Shown in pieces: positions 1-12,700 of a stretch of 64,000 nucleotides of DNA. Below the pieces are notes generated by a model. That model saw only the letters and a program-made list of their open reading frames with translations. It had not been told where the DNA came from and searched no databases. Both the position numbers and the translations under genes were made by a program. The DNA comes from Polytrichum commune (Eukaryota > Streptophyta > Polytrichopsida > Polytrichales > Polytrichaceae). The DNA is taken from NCBI GenBank assembly GCA_950295325.1, contig OX485805.1, forward strand, positions 55,946,758 to 56,010,757. Reading direction: 5' to 3'. Position 1 is the stretch's first letter. Every line of letters starts with the position of its first letter.

Positions 1-616
1 AATATTCCTCATTGATCACATAAATGACCTTACAATCACTGACTGGCAACCATGGAAGGTGGGAATGGGACTCTTAATTCTACATGATAATTCATGGAAG
101 CCACTTCAATTAACATGGCACATTAATTCTCATGTCATACTCAATCGTATAACTTTGTAATGTAAATTCCATCCTAAATAGATAACCTCAAAGTTAAATT
201 AATCACCTAAGCAAGGTCATGAATGTTGGGATAAGCTCCAACCACTCCAACTATTGCTCTATTGTGATACAATCTTCATGCTACAATAAGTCATAGCATT
301 ACACAACTCCTTGGTTGCATTTTGTGGGACCAAGTATAGGATGAGCACAATCCTCCTTTGGTTTTAAGATTCCCGTTTATGGGGAGCACTCATGTTGCGT
401 ATTGTGATTTTTTTGACGAACGAGTATTAATTATCAAAGGCTTTTAATTGCAACCTCTTTCTTTGGAAACGAACCATCAGCTAGCTGGCATAACATTATT
501 AAACAATGCATATTCAATCTACTAATACAAGATACCCTCCGCATGTAACACATTTTAATTCACGAACTTGTCAGTGGAATACGAACAACAAAGTGAGCGG
601 GATTGGGTGCACTTAC
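1..616. other. Downstream part of the LRR gene, mostly intron
   Basis: This is the intron after the last well-supported LRR exon, which ends at 617 with a GTAAGT donor on the minus strand. A possible further minus-strand exon lies at 34-79, between a TAG acceptor and a GTAAGG donor. It is open in the carried phase and contains one Cys, but it is too short to be convincing. The open frame at 506-775 on the plus strand is the antisense of the exon at 617-784. Confidence 0.3.
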
Positions 617-784
617 AACAACATTGGATTGACCCCCAGAATATCGGCCTCTGACAATGGGCCTGCCAATGCATATTGGACTGTAGAGATATCATTTCCC
701 ACTAACGATAAAGTTGTCAAGAGAGAGTTAAAGCTGGAGATGACCGGAAGAGTCAATGAAGTGAAATGGTTGTAATCAAACCAC
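617..784 (-). CDS. LRR gene exon 12
   Basis: 168 bp (56 codons) between a polypyrimidine tract ending in GCAG and a GTAAGT donor. It encodes a segment with LTTLSLVGNDIS, like the C-terminal flank of the LRR block in this receptor family. Confidence 0.65.
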
Positions 785-3700
785 CTGCATGAATGAAGAG
801 GAAAAAAATTAGTTAGAACCTTGTCAAGGAAGAAATTAATTTGCGCTAATATGCATTTGATCATTTACTGCTGAAAGAACTTTGCAAGTTGCCTTCACAT
901 AAGGGGCTTTCAAGATTACGTTTGCAACCGTAACAAAATATATGAAGTGAAATTGCTTGACAACATCAACCATGTTCTAAGGCTCAAGCATACCACACAA
1001 ATATCACTTGGTTTAGGGCATGCTTCCTTACATCTCTTCCAAACTTTGGATATACAAAAGTTGTTGTGGAAATTCTCTCAATGAATTGTTACTCATATAC
1101 CTAGCCCCACATTGCAAACACAACAGTTAACGTACCCTCTACTCTGAATTTTACTTGGAGGATGGTGTATCAAGCGTAAAAATGAGACATTCAGATGAAA
1201 CGAGTTACTATGAATGAAACTTTGAAACATAACAAATTCAAGTTGATATTTTGTTGGACTTACATTTTATATAAAATCGGGAGGCTGGAGTTAGTGGAAA
1301 TGGTAAAATTGTTGAACAAATTGTTGGAAAGATCTATAGTTGTGTAGTTTATAACGTCGGTGGACATGCTGGTCATGTGAGTGAAGCAGTTATGACTAAG
1401 ATTTCTGAAACCCACAACATTTAAAACAAGAAATTGGTGAATCATGATCGTTCACCTTGGAATAATATCGTAACTAGAAAAAAATTATTTTTGCATCGCC
1501 AAACAAAAAAACCATATCCACATATTTTGAACTATTGTTTCACTTCCTTGTAGACTTTCATTTGGTCCTTCAAAGTAACCGATCCTATGTTCAACGTACA
1601 AGTTTAAATTTGGATGTTGGACAACATTATTAAGCTATAATAATGTTAAATTTTCTCTGAGGAACTTACAAAGTATTCTCACTATTGTATGAATATGAGG
1701 ACAAATTACTGAAGGCACTAAAATTCACTGTTCCATTTAGTTTGTTGTTGCTTAAAGATCTGCAAAACACAAAACAAGTGATAGAGTTAATAATTTTGAG
1801 ACATATATGAACATCAGATTGGCTATGCATACTTTTCAATCTATGTGAATCTCTTTCAAGAGTCGTATTTTCCTCAGTCAAAGGTGGATGCTCACTTCTT
1901 CATACTATCGTTGTAGTTGGAACTTCAAAATAAGAGTAATTGTAAAATCTGAATTGGCTAGGAGCTTACAGATGTGTGAGGCCATTCAATACAATAAAGT
2001 CCACTGGTCCACTGAAGTCATTGTTGGATAGATTTCTGCAACAAAATGCATTATTAAACATTATTTGGAGTACTAGGTTTCAAGTTGAAGTTCTTGTGCA
2101 AAGATGATAGCACATTTGGAGTCATGTTGCGGGATTCGGCCTTACACTAGATATGAACATGTGGATATTGTGATTCAATTGAAGCCTAATATATGTATTC
2201 GGCCCCATCCAATAAAGTCCTACCATTGAACAGGTGGCTTTAATCCAAGGCCTTAATTAGGATCCCATGGAAGCTATGAGGTTAAGCTGCCTAAGGCCTT
2301 GAATAGGGTTTGGATGGATGACCTCTTGGAAATAGGGAATTATCATATATTATTTGAAAGGTGGCAATATTTTTCAAAGTCTTTTTAATTCTTGCGATGT
2401 TCATTTCAAAATTACTGATAAAGAAGTATGTCAACTTGAAGATGAAGTAATCTCTCTCTCTCTTGTATCAATTTATAGGCCCATTTTCGAAAGGCAACCA
2501 ATTTTTGGTGATGGTTTGCTTCCAAAATTATGGCTAATTTAACATTTGTCAATGCATATACATGGGTTCCAAGTCTTCTTAACGACAACTTGGCATAGTT
2601 TACATGTCATTGTGTGTTTAGATTGTACTAGGGCTTTCTATAGAGCAAAATATTTTTATACATATTCCTAGAATTCATCTAGAATATTAAGTTCCATTTA
2701 TAAATCATTTCTTAGATTATTTCAACCAATATGAAGATGTCAAATTTCAGTTTTTGGACCTAAAATTACCCTACCCCAAACGAACCTCACCCGATTCATC
2801 CCAATGTTGAAGTACCTGTCAACTAACTATGACAATAAGAACACAAAGTCACATACTTCAAATTATAGAAGCAAGTGGTTTGAGATGACCCTAAACTACC
2901 AAATGATAGAGGCGAGGTACCCAAAACGAATGGAGTGGTTGGCGGTTCGATTCCTAGTCATGAAATATTCTCACTACTTTATGAAGAAAACTAGCGACGT
3001 GGCCACATGCCTCCCATGTTCCAAGATAAAAATAAAAATGAAAAATAGGAAAGCAAGTCTCTTACAAAAATGCAAGGTAAGGCATAGATACACTCAAAGC
3101 TTTGACATCCACTTGTCCACTTAGAGCATTGTTGCTTAAATCCCTGCAATCATATAAACATTTCCATCATCCATATTGGCAAACTGTTATATGAAATCAT
3201 TGACTAATTTTTTTTTTAAATAATTATGCTAGACAAGTGGTTCATAACATTACTCAGCTGATGAGTTATGTTCAGCTGCCATGACTTAGGTTTAGTTTGA
3301 AGCATTGGAATTTTGGCATCTAGAGGCTTTATTCTCGAATCTAATGTGGGACCCATGAGCACAACTCACCAATTGAGTAGTGTTATGTTGACTTTTGATC
3401 ATCCTCACGTTAGGGTGACATATGTATGTTAAGTAAAATTTTCAACATAGAATGGGGGATATGATATGAACAAATTTGAAGTCTATAAGACAATATAACC
3501 AATTACGTGAATGTAAAATGGAAAAGTTTGACAAGTTATTTAATCATTTTCATATCTATTTACACGAGTATACTTATTACAAGCAAAGAATCTCTAATAT
3601 TTTGTTGTCAACTATGCTCTTAAAAAATGGTTGACATTTCAATCCTTGGTCTTGAAATTTTCTCTCTACTTGACATGACAAACTAGCCATGTGGCCATGT

Positions 3701-6700
3701 GGCTCCCGTGTTCCAACATAAAACTAAAAATAAAAATAAGAGAACCAAATCACTCACAAACTTGTAAGGAAATACATAGGTACATTGAAGGCTTTAAAAT
3801 CCACTTGTGCACTTAGAGTAGTGTTGCTTAAATGCTTGCAATCATATAATCATTTCCATCATCCATATTGGCAAACCGTTATAAGAAAGCATTGATTAAT
3901 AAAATAAATTAAACAATATACTAGACATGTGGTTCATAACATTACTCAATTGATCAATTGTGTTTAATTGCTATGATTTTACACAAAAAACTTTCACTTG
4001 TGTCCCAATGGGGAAATTTCCCCAAATTCCCTTTCATGTCCCATGGTTCATAAGGTTTGGAAGGGAATGTGGAAAGAGTGGGAATTTTGCTCGTGTCCCT
4101 TGATTAATAATGGGAATGCGTAGTTGTACATGGGAAATTGTGTGGATGGGACATTTTGTATGGGTGATTGGAATATGCTACTTGGGAGTTTTTGCAAAGG
4201 GAAATTTCAAAAAATTAGTGATCATATATATTCCATGAACTTGGTCTAACCTATAGGTAAGCCTTTCCCACTTACAAGTTAAGACATAGTGGTGTTGGCG
4301 AAGGGATACGAACCTAAGATCTCACCACCCTAACTCCAACACCTTAGCCACCAACCTATTGCACATTACATATGTAATTTGGGGACTTTTAATCACTTTA
4401 TATGTAAAGCCGGCATTTACCTTGTAAATGTAGAATGTAGAAATTAAAACACCTCCTCCATCCAACATAAAAACTTGTCCCTTATAGATTTTTGGCGGAT
4501 TCATCTCAAATAATTTGGACTAGACTAATTTGGGGTCTTTGAACCTAAATCCGGTGTCTAAAAATTGAGGAGTTTTTAACTATTTCAAGGCTTCTTGTTG
4601 GATGAATGAAAAAAGTTGTGGGCGGTAATTCCCTCTCTCTCACATACATTGGTAATCACTTACGAAGGTGACTCACATCTAGATCTAGATTAGATCTACA
4701 AGATCTCTAATATGGAACAAAGATAGAACATTCTTTCATGGACATTTAATATTAAACATGCGATGAGTATGAGATGATTAGCAAATCCAAATCGAAGTTC
4801 TAGTCACTTGTCAAATATTTTCTAGAGCTCACAATGATACGTTTTCATCGTCAATGTAAAAACCTTTAACCGGCGGAAATAATGTCAAGTGTGGAGGGGC
4901 CATCATGTTTTGAAATAAAAGTATTATATTCCCATTATTGAAAAGTTAAAATTGCCCCTTTGATTAAGAGGCACAATTGTGAGATGAAACAAATTCTCAT
5001 ATTTGATGCATCTCACATTGGTTTGTCCCATGATGATTCCCCTCTATCATGGGATATACAAACTTCCCATCTATAACATTGTAACCCATGGGATTTAAGA
5101 AATATGTCCCATGTTCTTCCCATGGGACACGATTGGAAGTTGCATGTGTTAGATTCAGTCTGAAGCATTGGAATTTTCAAATATGAAGGCTTTATTCACA
5201 AATCTAATGTGGGACCCATGAGCACAACTCAACAGTTGAGAAGTGTTATGTTGACCTTTGATCATCCTCACATTAGGATGACATATGCATGCTAAATTAT
5301 TATTTCAACCTAGAATGAGGGATATGATATGAACACATTTGAAGCCTATAAGACTATGTAACCAATTATATGAGATTAAAATGAAATAATTTAATCAAAT
5401 ATGTAATCATTTGCATATCTGTTTAGACGAGTATACTTATTACAAGCAAAGAAACCCTAATATTTTATTATCAACTATGCTCTTGAAAAGTGGTTGGCAG
5501 TTCAATTCTTGGTCATGAAATCTTCTCTCTACTTGACAAGAAAAACTAGCCATGTGGCCACGTGACTCTTGTATTCCAACATAGAATAAGATAAAAATTA
5601 GAGAAGCAAGTCTCTTACAAAGACTTGTAGCTTAAATCCTTGCACTCATATAAACATTTCCATCATCCATATTGGCAATTTGTTGTTAGAAAGCATTGAT
5701 TAATAAAATAATACTAGACATGTTCAGCTGCTATGACTTTAGATTCAACCTGAGCATTGGAATTTTGGCATCTAGAGGCTTTATTCTCAAATGTACTCGG
5801 GGACCCATGAACACAACTGAGTAGCTGAGTAATGTTATGTTGACCTTTGATGATTTTCACATTAGGGTGACATATGTATGTTAAATTATTATTTCAACAT
5901 AGAATGGGGGATATGATATGAACATATTTGAAGTCTATAAGACAATGTAACCAATTATATGAGAGTAAAATGGAAGAATTTGATTCATTATTTAATCATT
6001 ACAACCAAAGAAGCTCTAATATTTTATTGTCAACTATAAGCCCAGATTGACCTTCTTGAAAGAGCATCAAACCGGCACGCAAAGGTAACACTAAGTTTGG
6101 GTTTTACTTAGGCTATTTTTAACCTATTTGAATTTACTTTCAATGCTTAGAATTAATTACATTGGTTTCTAGAACAAAACTAATGTCAAGTGGTGGTAAA
6201 GGTTCTAATCTAGGCTAAATTATGATCTAACCAAATCTAAATAGCTATAAAGCAATGAGGGAGTTGGTGAGGTCAAAAAGGCAATAGCACTTTTTGGAAA
6301 AGTCTCCCAACACCCGCATTGGAAACCTCTTTGATACCTATTTGAAGCACGGGTAGATCACTGTAAGGCATTTTTGTGCACCACATGCGGCTGGGTTTTT
6401 TTTGTTTTGGGGCTATTTACCTTCAAGGGCTGAATTAAAGCCTCCCTATAATTACTTAAATTTCAAAAATGGCCCATTTGTTTGCACCCTTCCATTACTT
6501 ATATTGTCCAAGTCACTGCAATTTTTTGTACTCTATATTCCTTTTAAGTAATAAAAGCTAATCTACTTCCTAACGCAATTGACGAGTGTTGAGGGAAAGC
6601 ATGGAAACAAAGAAGGGTGCAAACAGTAATACCATTGCAAACAAAGTTATGAAGAAAACACATAGGAGACCATAGCAAAGTAATACCATTGCAAACACTG

Positions 6701-9700
6701 TTATGATGAAAACACATAGGAGATGCCAACACAAATACCATAGTGGTCATTGCAATGCAAGTGACCAAAAACACAAAGCATAGTAAAATGTGTTTAGAAT
6801 TTACAATTTAGGGTGGAGTCCACAATGTTACAGCGCGTACAAAGTAACCCCAAGTACACCACAAATAGGATAAGGGTGGAAACAGAGGAAAAATGTCCGT
6901 GTGTTCACAAACACAACATGCAGTTTACAAAATGTTGACCCAAACTCATCAAAAAACGGGAAGAACAGCAGCGGTTTAGGAGTCCATACTATACATACCT
7001 TCTAGGATCCTTATCTTCAGCCCTTATATTAATTTTACAAAAAAATAATGGCCCACATTTTATGTCCATCTAACTTACTTATAATGGGATTGTCTACATT
7101 TAATGGCCCCTTCATTATTTGGAATTCCTTTATAATTTTTATAAAAAATGATTTTAATCCTCTCTATATTATGCCGCATGTCGTTTTTAAAATGCACTAA
7201 GTGATCTACCCGTGATCTAAAGCTTCTATATTTGATTAATTATCCATTCAATCACCCTTGCTTTGCAGGCTTTTACCTTCTTGTTGAGGTAAATTTGCGG
7301 GTACTCAAAGGGTACCCTCCTAACATAGCTACTTAATGTTATGAAGTGGAAAAATAGATATTGTTAATTTCATAAATGGTTTCTTGGTGACAAAACGGCC
7401 ATGCATGTTTTACAAAGTACTATCATAAGGTTAGGGTTTTCCAAAAGAAAAAAAAGAACATTCTTTAGGTGGCAAAGAAGCACTTATATTTTATCGTCAA
7501 CTTTGCTCTTAGATATTGTTGGTTTCATGGTGACAAAAATGCCAGGCAGGTCATAAGGTTAGGGTTTCACATTCAAAAAATGTAATTCCAAAAGAGAAAA
7601 AAACATTCTTGAGGTGATTTATGGCCAAGTCTTTTGTACAAGATCACAAACTCAGCGACTACGTCATTTTCCTCCATTATTGTGGTGAAATTGACAAGCT
7701 TTTAACCATTTGTGAGAAACTATATTTTTCCACTGTCTAGACATACAAGCTGGTGTAGGTTAAGAATCTCACATAGAGTAAATTGCAGTATCAGCGTTAA
7801 ACTTGGGGATGGCTCCAATGAATGAGTTAGAACTCAAGTTTCTGCCAATCATCCATGATAACTTTGATTAAGGAACTGCAAAAGTCACATACCTAAGGTA
7901 GATGGGTCATAGAGAAGTTACTTTTCCCAACTAGCCCACATCTCCCAGGATACAAAACATGCAATTAGCACGAGATGGTTAGCAAATTCAAATAAAAGTC
8001 ATAGCCACTTTTCCTATAAATTTTGAGAGTTTATGTGGTTCCTTGTCAAGGTGAAGATTCTTATGCTCATCAAGCAGTCATATAAGTCCCTCCCACTTAT
8101 GTTGACTATTGAACCTAGATCAATTTACATATTTTGAGTATGCAGTCCAATCGCTTTTCGAGACATATCATTTTGGTGTCCATTCTTGGATCCATACCTT
8201 TCACCACACACCACTCAAATGAAGGTGTCCAATTAAGATAAGTAACCGAATTAAGCATGTGAACCTTATGCCTCATTGGGGGCTTCTAGGCTTAAGGAGT
8301 TTGGGAATCAAGCCATAGCCTACCCCACAATTCATAGATAGAGGAATGCACATCGAATCACTAATTTATTTCATTATATTGGAAAGCGGTTATCTTCAAG
8401 CAAGAAATACGAATGATTAACTTACATATAACTCAAACTCATTTGTATGTCGAGTAAAAAATCCAGACTTCCATTGAGTTGGTTACTATCCAAGTATCTG
8501 CATCACACACATGAATTGGTTAAACTTGAATCTTATGATTCTTTTGTGTAATGTGGGCAACAATCAAGTAATCTAGTAAGAAGACAAGTAATGATTAGAT
8601 CATGCCATGTGAACACAAATGTTCATAAAATTAAAATTTAGTTGAAGCATGACTGATGAATATAACTATCCTAACTTTAGAAAATCACAAAGCATTTGGA
8701 AGTTGGGGTAGCGAAGGTATCTCACAAGTTTGATAGATTATTTTTGAAAGTGGAGGATTTGAAAGATGGCACCTCGCCACTGAAAAGGTTATTTGACAAG
8801 ATCCTGTCATATATGCATGACAATACGTGAAAGAAATTTAATGTGCACGATGATTAATTGATAGCTAGATAGATAGGTAGGTAAGTAGAAATAAACGTTG
8901 TCTCCTAGCACAACAAGCACAAATGAAGAGCCTCTTTGTTCATAAAATGTTGTCCTTTTCTAAGGCGGGAGGGATGGAACTCATTGTAGGCATGAATTAA
9001 GCATGGGATAATGAATGTATACAAAATTTGTTCATGATACCCATACTTAATCATGGACACGGTACACAAATAAAATACAAAAAGTTGTTATAATGATTAT
9101 GCTAAGTCAAATTGTGATATTTTTGTTTCAAGGTTCAAAAAAACCCTTTAGCATGAGCATGGTGTTCACTAGTTGCTAGGCTAGTAAGCTCAATGTAAAC
9201 AAATAACTTGACATGCATACACTGAAGAATGCCTTACAAACTAATAAGATAACATGGCATCTCTGCTATGACATTCAAACTCCCATTGAGACGATTATTG
9301 CTCAAGTCTCTGAACAACACAATTCAAGACGACATGTTGTTGAGTCAAGGAAGTATGAAGATTGAAAAACAATAAGTACATTGAGGTGGCCATCTGTGTA
9401 TCAAACGGACTTGCACCAACCAACTCCTGACTAAACATAGATAGAAACACATATAGCAAGTTAGGAAACAATGAGATACTACAATGCACCATGTCCTTCT
9501 ATTGTGAATGAAGTGACACAATCATGAAACCCGTTATTCGGGTCAACCTTGTTGAATCTCTTAAAAAATAGTAAATTGTTCCTCTATAAATTTTAGTATT
9601 TTCAAGCGAGTCCACAGTTTCATTCTAAGTATGGACATTATGTCATTATGTAAGATTAATATAAAGCAAATGGTGGAGAACAATAATAACTATTGTAAGT

Positions 9701-12700
9701 TGTAGTAACTTGAAAATCCCATCAAGAGAGACAAGTGATGAATTGGGGAAAATGGAACTCACAAATACTGGAGACTTGTCAAATTCTTGAAGGCCGCAGG
9801 TAATTCACCCGCTATTGAGAAAGTGTCATTGGGGTAATATGTGCCGCTATTGAGAGAACTTCCTGGGTAATATGAGCCGCTATTGAGAGAACTTCCTGGG
9901 TAATATGTGCCCGGCCCGGAGATTCCAGGTAAGCTATGTTTGCGAAGGGCAGTCATCAATGCCAACACAAACATAGGCCATCAGAAATTTATCACAATGG
10001 ACATCATAAGAAATCTCCAATATGGTTAAGGTGAGTAAATCAGAATGAAAAAATAATGAGATCACAAATTGAGTTTGCACTTAAAAGACAACAATGGCCA
10101 CACCTACCATCCTCATGGGCACTTTATATTAGGGCCCATTTCTAAACCCTAGGCATCAACCAATCAGGGTGCTTAGATTGCCCAAATGGGCCCTAATATG
10201 GGCCAAGGGCTTTATATTGAGAGTCAGCCCACTTCTCCTAAAGCTTGCGTGGCGGGTGACATGGCGGTGTTTTGGAGGGAAAGAACTAGGCCGAAGCCAA
10301 AAAGTTGGGTCAAGGGTTTATGGAGACCCACTTCGCACCTACGGCCCACTTCACCCAACTTCCGTCGTTCTCCGCCAAAAAAGTGGGCCGTGGATTGGGC
10401 CTTACAATATAAAGTCCCTAGGCCCATTTGGAAGGCCCACTTTAAAGTAGAATTTCCGATTTGGGCCCTACAAGTGGGCCTATGGACTTTATATTGCAAG
10501 GCCCACTCAATGGCCCACTTTGTAAAGTAGGGCTAAAGTTAAGGCCCAATTCAAGTCCAAGTGGGCTCAACTCCAAATCGGCCCAACTCCAAATGGGCCC
10601 TACTATAAAGTGCCCCTCAAGTTCTATAGACAAGGATTCTATTTTGACAATCCCCATTTTATGTGCATAAACCTCATATTGTCCAGGTGATGAGAAATTC
10701 AGGAACTTGCACTAAAATTATGATACTAAAATTATGCATTCTTGGTTAAGGTAGGGGTGGCAATTTCCGTCCAAATTTCAGATGTGCCTAGTTGGGATGT
10801 TGAAACTATTTTTTTTATAAATTTTGAGCGCTCCGCAAAGCTGGTGCAAGAGCAACTATCAAAAAATCAAAATTTTCCAGCATGTCTATGATTTCCTACA
10901 AATTTTTAAAGGAAACCTTGTAGAGTGACCAACACTCGCACATAGGGTACGTGGTATATCCACAGGGTGGATTTCTAAAATTGACCGCTGGCAGCCAATG
11001 AAATGCTGGCAGCACTATGAACGGTAAAAGCACCTTGATAGGTGCTTTTGTAAACCCAAGTAAAAGCACCTAGATAGGTGCTTCCGACCCTAGGGGTCAA
11101 CTTTAGGACCCGCACGGAAATTGCCACCCCTACCTTAGTACACTGAACACCAATTCAACATCAAAAGCCGCAATTTTGCAGAAAGGTTGCAAAATTTTGG
11201 TGCTTGCCAAAACCTTATTCATTCATGTGGGTCAGTTCTATCGACTATTGAGTGAAGCAATTATGTTTTGTGGGCCCATAAACAAAGTACACTCCAAACC
11301 TCTGTGATATCACGCTTCATAAGGGTCTACAAATTGATTAAAATGTACATAAATGACACTTGAATTTAGCATGTGAAAGAATATCTTCCTCTTGCATACT
11401 AAAATGGGAACACATGACACTTGTCATTAGCATGCTCAATTGGATTTTTTTCCTTGCATACTAAACTACAAGAATCTCATCTCAAGTATTCCAATGTGTT
11501 ACGCTAAATGTCATAATGTAAATAATGTTTCACTTAAAAAAGTTACTTATGTTGATGAAGAACATCATCTTGGCTATTAGCATACATGAAACTTTGAGAC
11601 CTCTAGGTGTCTAAGTTTAAGGCCAAGTTGCAAAATGTGTAAGTAACATTGAAATACTATAAATCGTGTAGTAATTTTTGGAGAATGTTCATACATTCAG
11701 GCTAACACTTGGAAATTTGGGTGTAGTTATATTCTTGGCACTATTCACATGATGTATTGTTCATCCCAACATTATTCACTGAAAATATTATTCATAGCAA
11801 TAATATTCAGCAACAATACCGACACTATTCACAAAATTCATACTATTCATACCGACGTTATTCACTATCATACCAACATCAATTTATTCTTATTATCTTA
11901 GTTTCTTTTCATGAAGGGACGACAATGAAGGCCCCTATCAAATGCTCAATTGTGTAACTCTCAATAAGCTACCAGTGTTCTGTAGACCTTGCTAAATTAT
12001 CAAGTTCTTCCTTATTTTCCATATCAAATTTTTATCTCAATCCAATGTACTTCCTAAAATGATATAGACATTCATTTCGTTAGACATCTTCTTTATGTTG
12101 AGTCCGCAAACTTGCGAGCATCATGACACATCAAACGTGCCACATTTATTTTAAGTAATGAAATAAGCAAAGGGAACAAGATAAGTGAAATACCTCAAAG
12201 TATCCACATCGTAAACATATGGTTCACATAGAACACCAGTCCACTTGGTACATGGGTCAGTGTTGAGTGACCAGTTTAGTGCTCCAGACATCTTGGGGTT
12301 ACTTGCATTCCATGTTTCAAAGATGTCGAATATTGCTTTTTCTGCAACACAAAAAATTATCACCATAGAAAAATTACATAATCAAAAGTTGAACTTGAAC
12401 ATTATATAAACATATGAGACTTGGACAACACGTTGTGTGTTGAAGCAAATCGTCTTGTGTCACTGTAAAATTTAAAAATCTACCACTATAGTGGATTTAC
12501 AAATTTGTTTACTGAAGCAATTCTCATATGTTGGTAGTGGGAGGTGTGCACATGAAGCATATACAAAAGCCTCAAACATGACAACTCTTTTGATGTTGGA
12601 TGAATGTGGTGTAAAAATTTCATGAAGTAAATGAAGCTTGCACATTGTGAAATAACAACATCTTTTGGCACAAGGTCAATGGGCACACCTTCATCATCGC

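Larger units (their letters stand above)
2925..6035. repeat. Tandem duplication of an intron-exon segment of the LRR gene (about 690-bp unit)
   Basis: Similar blocks start near 3303, 5163 and 5752, each with GCATTGGAATTTT. A partial unit precedes 3303. Allowing for the 1,170 bp added by the insertion at 3982-5148, the period is about 690 bp, and the next unit is shortened to about 590 bp. The duplicated segment includes LRR exon 8 (3066-3143). Its copies at 3758-3835 and 5619-5639 are damaged, and the last unit (5752 onward) ends before reaching an exon. Confidence 0.75.
9934..12193 (-). other. LRR gene intron 2
   Basis: Bounded by the GTATTT donor at 12193 and the TAG acceptor at 9934. It holds the two MITEs at 10117 and 10749, the dispersed repeat at 11337 and a stretch rich in ACTATTCAC-type words at 11720-11880 that recurs near 49650. 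No exon signal seen. Confidence 0.5.

Noticed and set aside
506-775. 89-codon plus-strand frame
   Set aside because: It is the antisense of LRR exon 12 (617-784), whose splice sites and phase fit the minus-strand gene.
2941-2956. tRNA T-arm-like GGTTCGATTCC
   Set aside because: No acceptor, D or anticodon arms could be formed around it; it belongs to the intron tandem repeat.
10169-10670. Five overlapping frames on both strands
   Set aside because: They lie in the TGGGCC-rich inverted-repeat element; the lack of stops comes from its base composition.
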